A stretch of DNA of 64,000 bases from the NCBI GenBank assembly GCA_015698045.1, contig BLAL01000324.1, positions 146,501-210,500 on the forward strand, written 5' to 3'. The notes below the pieces were generated by a model. The model was not told the DNA's origin. It searched no databases and was given only the letters and a program-made list of their open reading frames with translations. This document shows, piece after piece, positions 1 to 10,490 of the stretch; positions within the stretch are counted from its first letter, which is position 1, and the number at the start of each line of letters is the position of its first letter. The stretch is from Rhizophagus clarus (Eukaryota; Glomeromycota; Glomeromycetes; Glomerales; Glomeraceae). Position numbers and translations under genes: made by a program.

Positions 1-1055
1 ATCTACAGAGCCATCTTTACTATAATATACTCCAGCCTAGATGGAAATTTATAAACTTAGCCGCAGATTTTTAATTTAGTGAATTTTTAAAAAATGCTAA
101 AATAAACGTAGAATAAAATAAATTGTGCCGTTTTCTTTTGTTAAAGAAATTACGATATGTAATTTTTTTTTTTTTTATCCCACAGCTTAAGAGTAACCTT
201 TTTTCATTATATAAATCAAAAGTCATAACAGGATTTGAATCCGGAATTTCAAGTCAAAAGGTTTCATTCATAAGACTCGGTGCTACAGATTTGATCAATC
301 AGTTACTAAAATAGTACAAATTTTGTATAAAAAAATCATATGATTTTTTCATAATGTGCTGCAATTTTTTTTTTTTTTTTCACACGCATTTTTCTTTGTT
401 GAAAAATTAAATATAAATAAATGGTTTTTTATCCAGGACCCCTCAGAAGTTTTAACGTATAAAATGTTGCATATAGCACCGTTTTACTCATATATCTATT
501 TTTTATGCAAGTAAGCTAAAAAACAACCACCTTTAATGATTCTTATAATATAGACGAATATACTTACCATAGGACAAGTGGCAAAGACGATGGCGCATTC
601 ATTTGAAATGTAAATAAATGAATGATCTCGATCGCGATAATTACGCGGTTTATAATAAACGTAATATTGAAGATGAAAATACCTTTCGTTTTAAGCTCAA
701 ATCGAATGGCATGGTTTTCAAATGATTTTTTATGAAAATTCCTAGCGCGAAAATTTCAAAAAAATTAAGTCTTACAAAAAAAAAAAAAAGAAAGAAAAAA
801 GCAAATAAATAATTTTAAATTAATTAAAAAATTAAACACACATATTCACACAACAAATTCATTCTCGTCTCAAAATTGCAAAATTTCTTTTAATTACAGA
901 AAATTACATTTTCTACAACAAATACTGTATATTTATTTCACATATAAAATTTATTTATACAAAACAAAAAATCAAATTATTTTCATTTCGTCCAAATTCT
1001 TTCTTACAATTTATAAACACCTATTACCATCATCACATTTGATATTCCTCATAAT
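1..1055. other. Non-genic AT-rich stretch
   Basis: No convincing coding exon was seen. The stretch contains several T and A homopolymer tracts and only short ORFs rich in Phe, Ile and Lys, as expected by chance at this base composition. Confidence 0.5.
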
Positions 1056-1345
1056 ATGGTTCAGAATAGCCATGACTGGGCTTTTATCACGTATGTCGAT
1101 GACAACCAGAAAATTTATTGCCGAATTTTTAAGCGTCTTCCTAATTTTAGAATAACTACAAAATAATAATTTTCATTAACTGCGTTTCCAGTTATTATCT
1201 GGAAACCAAAAATGAACAAAAATCAAAAAATCAAAATCAAAGTCAAAATCAAAATCAAAATTCTCGACCAGAAACTCCTCCAACTGATAAGCAGGGAAAG
1301 CGTTTTGTGGGAGATAAAGAAATCATAAATTCTCAGATAATTTGA
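1056..1345 (+). CDS. Small two-exon hypothetical protein, or the 3' end of a longer gene
   Basis: Proposed exons are 1056-1090 and 1192-1345. The intron (1091-1191, 101 nt) has a GTATGT donor and a GCGTTTCCAG acceptor. Splicing is in phase and gives 62 residues ending at the TGA at 1343-1345. The first part has the motif DWAFITYYLETKNEQ across the junction. It is followed by a Gln/Asn/Ser-rich run (about residues 20-33) and a Pro/Lys/Gly tail (RPETPPTDKQGKRFVGDKE). The frame stays open upstream of the ATG back to about 1026, so the start could be an internal Met of a longer, spliced gene. I do not recognise the family. Support comes from the intron signals and from non-AT-like amino-acid composition, so this is tentative. 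Confidence 0.38.
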
Positions 1346-3724
1346 TGGTTCTTCTTTTTATTAAATTATTCTACTGAACCATTAATTCAATTGATGGTTT
1401 TTTTTTATTAAATGATCCTTTTTCACTTATTTAAAAAAAATATATATATAATCACGCACTTTTCTTTAATTTCGCGTATACGCTTTTTTTATAATCATAA
1501 AGGCCACAACTAGGTATAAGACGGTTCGCACTTAAAAGAAATTACAGGGAAAACAAATTTATTGAAAGACAAACAACTTCATTTTTCGGTATTCGAACCG
1601 GCAGTGAAATGACAATGAGTTAAGGGTATTTTGATGTAGATATTCTTATCTTGAGTGATAGTTTGAACTCTTCCATATTTAAGAAGGAAGAACAGAATAA
1701 TAGTTTAAAGTTTAAAGATGACTTTAGATTAAAGACACAAGAACATGTCTTATCGAATGAGGTTGGACATTAGCTTTTTTAGATTATTAAACTAGCTAGT
1801 GTTAGAAGATTTATGTACATTACGAAATTGTTAGTGAAAATTGTCGTCTTAACGACCGAAACTTTGTTTATTCATTCATGACTTAAAATTTAATAAATTT
1901 GTGACAAAATAATTATCAAAGTTTTGAATAATAAAAAATTATTTATTACTTTGAAAAAAAAAAAAAAATTTTTTTTTACCTTTTTAAATTATACCTCGCC
2001 TTGTAAAAATTAATTTCCGTAATAATGAGACCTTTTATGGAAAAGTTCAGAAAAATGTAAACAAGTCAGATAATTTCCATGATTTATATGAACCTTTCAT
2101 GGAAGAATCATGGAGTATGAAACACGGATCAATTTTTTTTTTTACAGGGGACCGAATTATTACAAAAGGACAGTATCAAATTACGTATCGAATTATTCTA
2201 AATTTCATATGTTGGTTGTCTTCTGCAACTCAAAATTTCTTTTAAAAAATAAAAAATAATATTCATTTAACAACGGATTCCACAAATTTAAAGCTATTTC
2301 ATTTTGTCCTCTTCTAATTCCACCAAAGATCATACAATTAATGCAGGCTGAAAAGATTGCAGACCGAAAATTTTCGGTATTGTTATTTTGGTTCTAAAAA
2401 GAGTTTGCGTAAGTTTTTTTTTTTTAGGCATCTAAAAAAAATTATTGGGCAAATTGCGCAAAAAAAAACACAATCGGATCTTCGAAATATTATCAGATAT
2501 GCAATTAATAAAACCTATTTTTTGTAATGTTATTATAAAAATAGGTAGTTCATTCAAATTATGGAATCAATGGTATATAGTATACACACATGCATGTAAA
2601 TCATCCAAGAAATGTCACACAAAATGTCATGAGAACTTTTTTTCAAAAACGACAATTCAATTTTGGAAACTCAATGAAGTGCATATTGGCGTTTTTCAGA
2701 CATTGAAATCTTTTTTGTTGTTTCCTTTTTGGAGTAAATGAAAGAGTTGATAATTTTAGGTAAATTTTTTTTTTTTTTTTTTCCTAAAAAAAAATTGTAT
2801 TGATTTCTATATAATTCAAAACGATAGTTCATTGGTAATTTGTTAAATTCGGAATGCATATTGGCGTTTTATAAAATTTGTCATCTTTTATTATTATCGT
2901 TAACTAATCACAAATACATGAAATAATTAATACGAACATTTTAGGAAATTATTTCTTTCAACTACTATCTATATGATCATTCACAAAAATTTTACGCTAA
3001 TTTTGTAGCATCATCATAAAGATCTCCAGAATGTATATATAAGGGATTCGATAAAATATCATATTCCAATAAATATTTTTTTCTTTTTTCCATCATCATT
3101 AAAAATTTAACTAATTAATTTCAAAGACAATTTAAACACTAAATTTGCTATTTCAATTAAACAAGAAACATTATATAATTGAATATCTCTTGATTCATTA
3201 ATATCTAATGTATCTATTGATAATTCATTATTCGTTTATAAATTAAAAACTAAATACATATATCACCGCACGTATATTATGAGTACTGAAAAATAATTTT
3301 AATATTCAAAAATTTGTCCAAGACACACACAAAAAATGCATAGTCCTTCACAAGTCGAAGACCGATATTTCCAAATTTGAACTAAACGTGGTTCGTTCTC
3401 CACCACTTATTCTGCGGTGTATGCCAAGTCATACTCAAACAATTTAATAATTCAAGAGATCTCAGTGATCAATTTATTAAATGCTAGTTTATAAGCATTA
3501 TAATAAAGAGGTCTTTAATAGTATTTAAATTGAACATGGCGGAGTTGGATGCAAAGAGTTCTATTTATTATTTTTAAGATTTTAGAATATATAGACTCAA
3601 GCTTCCGATATCTATAGTTTAGTGATCGTGTTTTAATAAATGAAATAAGAGGTTGAAACATGCTGAGATAATAGAGACCGTCAGCATTTGACATATATAC
3701 AGGTTGATGAAAACCAATTAGTCA

Positions 3725-3895
3725 TAAATTATATCCTTTATTACACAGTAATGCATTTTATTTCCTTACCCTTGATCCTTTTAATAAAATTATGATTGAA
3801 ATTAGAAAGCGAAATTACAAGTTATCGCTGGAAATTTCGTACTTTTCAAACATTTTTTTTTATCCAAAGTTAAATTTTCATAAGCTTATATTCAC
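3725..3895. repeat. Diverged dispersed repeat, copy 1
   Basis: Shares the blocks TTATTTCCTTACCCTTG and ATCCAAAGTTAAATTTTCAT with 4563-4705, in the same order and orientation. The piece between them (about 3825-3850, containing CGCTGGAAATTTCGTACTTT) matches the other copy only as its reverse complement. Confidence 0.6.
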
Positions 3896-4084
3896 TGGAT
3901 TTATATTAACAGTTTCTTAATCAATAAACCATGCGTCAGTTATTATATCACATTTCTTTCGTATACATTCGATTTATTTTTCTAAGAAAATTTCAGATCT
4001 ATCTATCCGATATTGTTACGGTAGATAATCGATCGTCCGAATAACAGAAGATCGCGTGATCCGTGGGAGATCAATGTTCGAAAT

Positions 4085-4180
4085 GTTTGACATATCAAGC
4101 ATATCAAACATATGGCATATATCACACATGTTGAATATATTTAACATATCAAATATGTGGCATATATGCGATATGTTGAA
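4085..4180. repeat. Short direct/inverted repeat cluster around CATATCAAACATATGGCATAT-like units
   Basis: Two near-direct copies of a unit reading roughly ACATATCAAAYATRTGGCATAT occur about 50 bp apart. Each is partly self-complementary. No function is evident. Confidence 0.45.
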
Positions 4181-4562
4181 CATTTTTATTGTAATTAGAT
4201 AGTTATAAATGTGTGTGTTTGCTTCGTTGTAAAATTCTTCAGATAGTATTAATAAAATTGAATTTATAAAAGTATTAATAAATAATAATAAAAAAGTATT
4301 AATAAAATTGAATTTATTAATAAAGTTACTCGTTTATCTTTTTGATTTTTATTGTAGTTAAATTCGTAATCGATTTACGTTAAAGCTTATAAGTTTTGTG
4401 TAACCCTCGTAATTTTTATTACAGTGAATTATTTGTTATTAAAATATTATATTTCATTTCATTTTGCATTTATTTATAATTAAACACCTTCTGATTACCA
4501 TATATCTATTCTTATAAGCATTTAAAGAACTGGCATAACAATATATTAGATTTAGATAATAT

Positions 4563-4705
4563 TCATAAATTTATCCTTTATTACATAGTAATGCTATTTA
4601 TTTCCTTACCCTTGTCCCTTTAATAACTAAATTTTTGAAAAGTTCATATTTTCCAGTGATAACTAATTTAATCCAAAGTTAAATTTTCATCTGTAAAACT
4701 TTAAT
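4563..4705. repeat. Diverged dispersed repeat, copy 2
   Basis: Partner of 3725-3895. The outer blocks are direct matches and the central block (about 4636-4665, TTTTGAAAAGTTCATATTTT) is inverted relative to copy 1. Confidence 0.55.
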
Positions 4706-5059
4706 AATGACATTGCGACATTAATCGATAAAACACGTTTACAACCACATTATACTGAGCGTACTGAGCGTATTTAAAATAAATCTACAGAACAAACTAC
4801 CGAATATCGCGGGCCACAGTACCCTCCATGCATAGTACCTCCCATTTCACCCGACAAATGGTTCCATTTTCTATTGATTTTATTATTTAACGAATCTAAT
4901 TTTGCCCAGATATTATGTAAAAATAATTTTCTGGTTACTATACAATTTTTAAACACATTCTATTCATAATAAAAATTTGAGTTATTGACATGGTGGTACA
5001 AGATCAACCCTCAGGAACCCGGGTTACTATGGCCCGTGATATACGGTATATATATATAA

Positions 5060-5422
5060 GTTGTGCGTCAAATGTCGATTTGCGTCAGATGCCGATTTTG
5101 AATTTTAAATAATAATATTATAACTAATATGAACTTGTTTATGTTGAAGATTTAGGATTTATATATTTACAAGATAAGAAACAAGTTTACTTAGACTTCT
5201 AAGATACACTGAGACTAAAAAATTTAATGTTTACTATAGTGTATAAAGTATATAATTTATTATGGTCGGATTCATGTAATATTTTCAGGATGTGTGTAAT
5301 TCATTATGACGCGCAAGTTCACTTATGGTACTAAAGGCAACTTTATTAGCAAGAAAAAAAGTTTTTTTATATCTGACAGGCGTCAGTTGTCATCTGATGC
5401 AAATCGACGCCTGACGCACAAC
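5060..5422. mobile_element. MITE-like element with imperfect terminal inverted repeats (363 bp)
   Basis: The left end reads GTTGTGCGTCAAATGTCGAT and continues TTGCGTCAGATG. The reverse complement of the right end reads GTTGTGCGTCAGGCGTCGAT and continues TTGCATCAGATG. The TIRs are therefore about 32 bp with five mismatches, four of them clustered. The interior is AT-rich with no ORF. The flanks are AT repeats (tatatataa on the left, atatgtata on the right), so no exact target duplication can be assigned and the superfamily stays open. It is a non-autonomous DNA transposon by structure. Confidence 0.7.
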
Positions 5423-7276
5423 ATATGTATATGATTTCAGATTCATTAAGTAATCATTAAATCACGAGAATTTTAGCCTTTTGAGGTTAGCATTGATAGT
5501 GATTTAGTAACAAATAATGTAATCATGTGAACATATATGCTCACGCAGTCAATAGAAGATTTATCGATAAATATTTATTTACCAAATATGTCAAATAGCC
5601 TAAAAACGGAAAACAGAAAAATGATAATTGAAATTACATTTATGATCGATCTTATTTGGTATTTGGTTTAAATTTTATCTAAATAAATTAATAAATCCGT
5701 AATGTTCATTTTTTAACCGTTACGATCAATACGATCAATCCGTGCAAAGTATATAATTAACTCGTTCTACATTATATTAAATTACTAAAAAAAGTATAAA
5801 CATTGTTATAATTGATATAATTTTCGTGCACTTAATATAAACGAAAACACTATATAATTACCAGGACTTCATTCTTTGTTCGAGAGATCATACATGCAGC
5901 CAATCCCGCCTGAATATAAGTTTCTATTTTACTGAATAGTAAAAGACTTTGTAATTTTTAATTTTTGTTTTTCTTGTCAATGTTTTGATCAATGCTACAC
6001 GCACGCGCACACATGCACGCGTACACATAAAAAAAAAAAAAAAAAAAAAATGGTATCAACGAGAAAAATGGTAAATGTGAATCAAAATGCACTTCAAACT
6101 AAGAAAAATTCGAGCGAGTAGTAATTTTTTTATAATACATTCTTTCGATGGTATTAACATAGAAATTCAATATTGATATAATATTAATGAACGAAACATC
6201 AATAAAAAGAAATATTTATTTTAACAAAAGGTAACATTATTTTAATTTTATTATATATACAGTATTGAATCAAATATAATAATTAGACAAGTTGATCAGT
6301 ATATGGATGGAGGTTGAGTTTTGAGGCTAGATAATAGATAAGACACTACATCAAGATTTTTCTAAGCTCATCATGGCGTTGTGTTGTAGAGAATGATCGT
6401 CATAAATTTTACGCAGCCGAATTAACAATAACACGCTTAATTTCGGGAAAAATGGGTTAAGCCCGTTTATCAAACCGAATTTGGTAATCCCTGAAGGCTT
6501 GTGAGAACAAAACAACAAAAGCAACAAAGACACTTACAAAAAAAAATCCTGGATTACAAATTCCGGATATGCATCGCCTTTCCCGCCCATCAATATTAAT
6601 GAAAAATGAAAAATAAACAAAAAATAAATAACAAATATAAAATTTAGCCCCCTCACATAGCAAACAATAACAATACCCTTTTAACAAGATAATAAACCTG
6701 TATCCGGCTATTCTTTTTTACTTTATATAATTTTTGAACAGCAGACATATCTGGACCAATTAAACAATTACGTTCATCTTTTTTTTTATGAAAGGATATT
6801 AATTAGATCCATCCTTTTTGCCATGTCATTGAAAAATGCGGCATGTTAAATTTAGACATAACTGAAATTTTACGATGACTTAGAAGTTTGTATCTTCATA
6901 CGTGCAGAAGAATTTTTAACCAATGATAATCGTTTTTATAATAATAATTGAATCTCCAATCAAAATACTCGTATTCTCGGACGTTATAAATTAAAAAAAA
7001 AATTAATCTTCGAATTTTTTAATGGTATTTAATTCGAAAAATCTTGAGTAATCCGAACTTAAATTCAAAACTTTCGTCTAATATTCACAAAGAGAAAATA
7101 CTACATTGTCATGGACTGATTTTATATTTATTTCAAATGAGAATAATTTTTTTTTATAACATCAAAATACAACATTGTATTGGTTAAGTTGTAAGAGAAT
7201 ACAAAAGTTTATGAGATTTGGTTTTCATTAAACGTTGTCTTATTATGGCAAAAAAAAATTTTTTTTTTTTTGTGAA
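5423..7276. other. Non-genic stretch with microsatellite
   Basis: No gene is supported. A CA/CG-rich microsatellite (about 5997-6030) runs straight into a long A tract (about 6030-6050). The two overlapping minus-strand ORFs at 6351-6687 lack plausible composition. Confidence 0.45.
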
Positions 7277-7482
7277 TTATAAAGGCATCTGATAACTTCT
7301 TTTGTTGTGATAAAAGGGCAGATCTCCGTAGACTACCGAAGGAACATCATCTTTGTAAACTCCGTTACGGCTTCCGCGAGAGATTGATATTGCAACTGCT
7401 GCTGTGTGTAATACTGTATTATAAGTTCCGGAAAAGTATTTCTTTTTGATTGCCACGTAGTGAGAATTAACTTAACACGCTT
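7277..7482 (-). CDS. Possible isolated exon, unrecognised
   Basis: A patch with higher GC than its surroundings is open in two minus-strand frames. One frame (to a TAA at 7277-7279) contains GTYNTVLHTAAVAISISRGS and VYKDDVPSVVYGDLPFYHN. The other (to a TAG at 7333-7335) contains TTWQSKRNTFPELIIQYYT and LQYQSLAEAVTEFTKMMF. Both look more protein-like than the background, and only one can be the real frame. No start codon or convincing upstream exon was found. It may be the last exon of a gene or a relic. Confidence 0.22.
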
Positions 7483-8086
7483 TATTTTTAAAACAAGTTA
7501 AAATTGGCACTTAAGTGAACTTGTAAATCAACATAAAAAATTCGATATTTTAAAATAAATTACTAAATTAATGATCATGTAACGTTGATCAAAAATTTTT
7601 TTTAAGCCCCTCCATTTGCACGGAAAAGCACGTTTTTTTTCACGTTTAACGTTATTAAATTAATGAAAATGTACCTTTTTACGTATGTATACTTATAAAT
7701 ATTTTTAACAAGTATTTTTAAATTTTAGATTTTATTTTATTGCTTTAAATTCAAGAAATAATAACGAACGCGATTTATTATTTTCCTTTTCTTTTGTTTT
7801 TTTTTGTGTTCACATTTTTTTTTTTTTTTTGACGATCATCGAAAATGGTAATTCGAATTTTTAAATGAAAAACGTTTTAAGAGCAATTCAAGATTGAAGT
7901 TGATACATGTTGTTTTTGTTTACAAAATTTCTTGTCATTTACTTGGAAACTCAAAACTAGATTCTTGACAAATTTTATAATAAATATGGGGTCAAATCCG
8001 TGAATTTTTTTTAATCACATTCCGGTGTTTTTTTTTTTTTTTATTTTATTTTGATAATTCTCTTCCTTTCATTTACTGCAAAAGAA

Positions 8087-8789
8087 ATGATATTCGATAA
8101 AAGAGTAATTGCATATTAATTTAAATATATTTTTTAATTTTTTTTTTATAAAAATTAAGAATGTTAATTTTTTTTTCTCCATGTAGAGTGATATGCTTAT
8201 AACCTATTATATGGAACAGTTTAAAGATTTTCGTGACCGGTATTCAAGGGTTAGTAGATTTGTTCCAAACTTTACGGGAAGCCAAATTTGTTGTCGGTAA
8301 GTTTATATAAATATTTTTTTTTTCCTTCTTTTTTTTTAATACAAAATAACAACTTATTTTCAATTTTAGGTGGAAGAATTATCTTGATCCACGTTGTAAG
8401 TAAAATCTATATTAAAGTTCGAAGATTACCGTTAGTAACGTTGATATTTGAACAGTAATTAATTCATTTCATTTGTAGTATGTAAAAGTCCCTTGACTAA
8501 TGAAGAAAAAGATTTTATCGTTGGTCGAGCTCATGTATATAAAGCATCTGACACTATACTTTGGAAACGTATAATTCTTGATCTAGAAAAGGAATTCGGT
8601 AGGATACATTCTGAGAATAAGGTTAGGAATTTTTGGCATCCAAATAAAAGAAATTATGTAAATAAATATGTTGAATATAATGAAGAAGGTAAAGAAACCT
8701 TCAAAAATAATGGAATTGAAAAGTTAACAGTATTGGAACCTCGTATCGAACATAAATTCAGAGAAGCATATAGAATGCAACCTTATTAA
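8087..8789 (+). CDS. Myb-like HTH DNA-binding protein (degenerate two-repeat)
   Basis: Four exons are proposed: 8087-8104, 8187-8296, 8370-8395 and 8479-8789. All introns are GT-AG, 73-83 nt, with consistent phases, giving 154 residues. Residues 2-45 form a first Myb-like repeat with the spacing F....D.LI..YM...., ending in FVPNFTGSQICCRWKNYLDP, the recognition-helix-like part. A second repeat follows: SPLTNEEKDFI....W.RI..DLEKEF..H..N.VRNFW. Several canonical Trp residues are replaced, as is common in fungal Myb/SANT proteins. The tail (about residues 110-154) is Lys/Glu-rich. Expected role: a nuclear DNA-binding protein, possibly a transcription factor. The first exon is chosen because it completes helix 1 in frame across a good acceptor (TTTCTCCATGTAG). 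A start at ATG 8193 without that exon is the alternative. An AATAAA lies at 8946-8951. Confidence 0.65.
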
Positions 8790-9434
8790 TAAGATTTATG
8801 TTTCTTATCGGAGGATTTATTATTATTATTATTCACTACTATTATCATTTATTAGAATTTCATTAAGAAAGAATTTTTTTTTTTCTTTTTACTTCATTTT
8901 TAATATAGAGAGGGCAATATAGATTTTTTTTTTTTCCAGAAATTAAATAAAAGCTTATCAATCAACGCAGAAAAGTCTATATGTCGTATTTCACTGTAAT
9001 TTTTTTTAAAAAATTTACACGTGATCAAATTATTCACAGATGGTGGATTTTTTTTCCTATTTCACAGACTATTATTGTTTCTATAGACAAAGACTTCAAC
9101 ACAATTCTATTTCCACACATGCAAGTAAATAATTATACATATTTCAACTTATACAAAATTTATTTTATTTATACTGTACAATGTTTAACAGAATTATTAA
9201 GGCTTGTACATGAGATTAAGTTGTTTTACTCATTAAACATGTAGGTTATTATGCATTATTTTTTACAGGATTATTTTACAGGATTATATACATTATTTAT
9301 GCGATCATCTTTTTTTTTCTTAAAAAAAAAACCAATGTTAATTACGATACGTACTCAAGCATTTTTAGTATAAATAATAGGTGAAATTTTCAGTTCAAAA
9401 GATATATATATATGTATGTATTTCGAAACGTGTT
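8790..9434. other. 3' flank of the Myb-like gene, no further gene
   Basis: Contains a probable polyadenylation signal AATAAA (8946-8951). The 87-codon ORF at 8981-9244 is Phe/Ile/Tyr-rich with no family signature and is not called. Confidence 0.4.
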
Positions 9435-9557
9435 ATGATTATAGCAGATATGCTAACAAATGAATTAATAGAAAAATTCTTTCGTCGTTCATTATTAAAT
9501 CATAATGTCAATGATTTTCGACCTAAATTAAGTTGTCTTTTAAGCGTTGTGAATTGA
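9435..9557 (+). CDS. Very short candidate ORF (40 aa), unrecognised
   Basis: ATG 9435 to TGA 9555-9557. The composition looks more protein-like than the flanks (TNELIEKFFRRSLLNHN, then DFRPKLSC). It is followed by near-palindromic T/A tracts. It could be a single exon or a relic. No homology is recognised. Confidence 0.22.
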   Translation: MIIADMLTNELIEKFFRRSLLNHNVNDFRPKLSCLLSVVN

Positions 9558-10001
9558 AATTTTTTTTAAAAAAAACAATGTTTTTAAGCGTTGTTATTTT
9601 TTATTTTTTTTTAAAAAAAAAAAAAAATAAATAAAATAAAAATTAATGAAATATCGTGTTAATAGTCTATATCCTGATTATATATATATAAACATATAAT
9701 TATATAGAACATTGATGCACTGAACCAATCATATCAGATAATTACTTTTTCTTATGAGTAATTCAATTATAAAAATTATTACTCAGTAGACGTCAAAAAA
9801 ATCGGATGTAAATTAGAGAAAAAATTTCAAAAAAGCTTCTATAAACAAATTAAGAAAGCTTCATTTTTTTAAGATTTCATCCAACTTATATAATGTTAAG
9901 TTATATTATCTTGCTTCTTTTTTTTAAAAAAAAAGAAAGATAATATTAATAATATAAATCATTCTTTTTTTTTTTTTAAAAAAAAAAAACATATCAAGGA
10001 A
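9558..10001. other. T/A-tract palindromes
   Basis: At least four runs of the form T(8-14)A(8-15) occur at about 9560-9580, 9605-9628, 9918-9935 and 9965-9990. They can form perfect A/T hairpins. No gene is seen. Confidence 0.5.
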
Positions 10002-10490
10002 TTATTTAATACAGTATAAAAGGATCTGAATTAATTTCATATAATCAATTATATAATAATCGCTCAAATATGTACTCAATTTGTATTCAAGTTGCTTTGT
10101 TTGATCAATTGTTAGAGGTTTCAGAGCATCCGATTTACATGTTACTTTATATATTTGTTTGTCGCATCTTTGATCATAAAAAAATACATGCTCGGTGGTG
10201 TTTCTTAACTCATTGTTAATGGTGTTATTTAAAATTTCTGCAGAAATCTTCTCGCAAGAAACTTGATATGTCAAAGAATCGGAATCAGTCAGAAATCGAT
10301 AAGAGAATTTATTGGTGTGAAGTTGCGGTGGATGAATTACGGATGAACCGAGGGAATTTTTTGAAGATTGTGATGTAAAATCCGATGGCGGTGGAGCGAA
10401 GGGATTTTCCCGCGCAGGAAAATAAGTATATTGTTGAAATGAATCGTATGAAACGGGTTTGGGTGCGGAAATAGGTTGATAATTCTGCAT
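10002..10490 (-). CDS. Hypothetical protein, 162 aa, Pro/Ser-rich N-terminus
   Basis: Single open frame from ATG (10490) to the stop at 10002. Residues 1-60 are rich in Pro, Ser, Gln, Phe and Tyr (SAPKPVSYDSFQQYTYFPAR, then NPFAPPPSDF) and likely disordered. Residues 60-150 are better ordered, with four Cys, charged stretches and a hydrophobic C-terminus (YLSDYYIIDYMKLIQILLYC). No signal peptide or clear membrane segment is present. The non-random N-terminal composition in an AT-rich background is the main reason to call it. The C-terminal 20 residues are AT-driven, so the true end could lie in another exon. I do not recognise the family. Confidence 0.48.
   Translation of the reverse strand: MQNYQPISAPKPVSYDSFQQYTYFPARENPFAPPPSDFTSQSSKNSLGSSVIHPPQLHTNKFSYRFLTDSDSLTYQVSCEKISAEILNNTINNELRNTTEHVFFYDQRCDKQIYKVTCKSDALKPLTIDQTKQLEYKLSTYLSDYYIIDYMKLIQILLYCIK

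Larger units (their letters stand above)
1346..5059. other. Non-genic stretch with diverged repeats
   Basis: No gene is supported. The longest ORF (2445-2741, plus) has a random-looking Ile/Phe/Lys composition and no intron signals. The stretch holds a diverged repeat pair (3725-3895 and 4563-4705) and a short repeat cluster at 4085-4180. Confidence 0.5.

Noticed and set aside
225..245. T-loop-like sequence AGGATTTGAATCCGG as a possible tRNA
   Set aside because: No D-arm, anticodon stem or acceptor stem could be paired around it.
1582..1604. GGTATTCGAACC (minus-strand T-loop-like) as a possible tRNA
   Set aside because: The T stem does not pair well and no matching D-arm or acceptor stem lies at tRNA distance.
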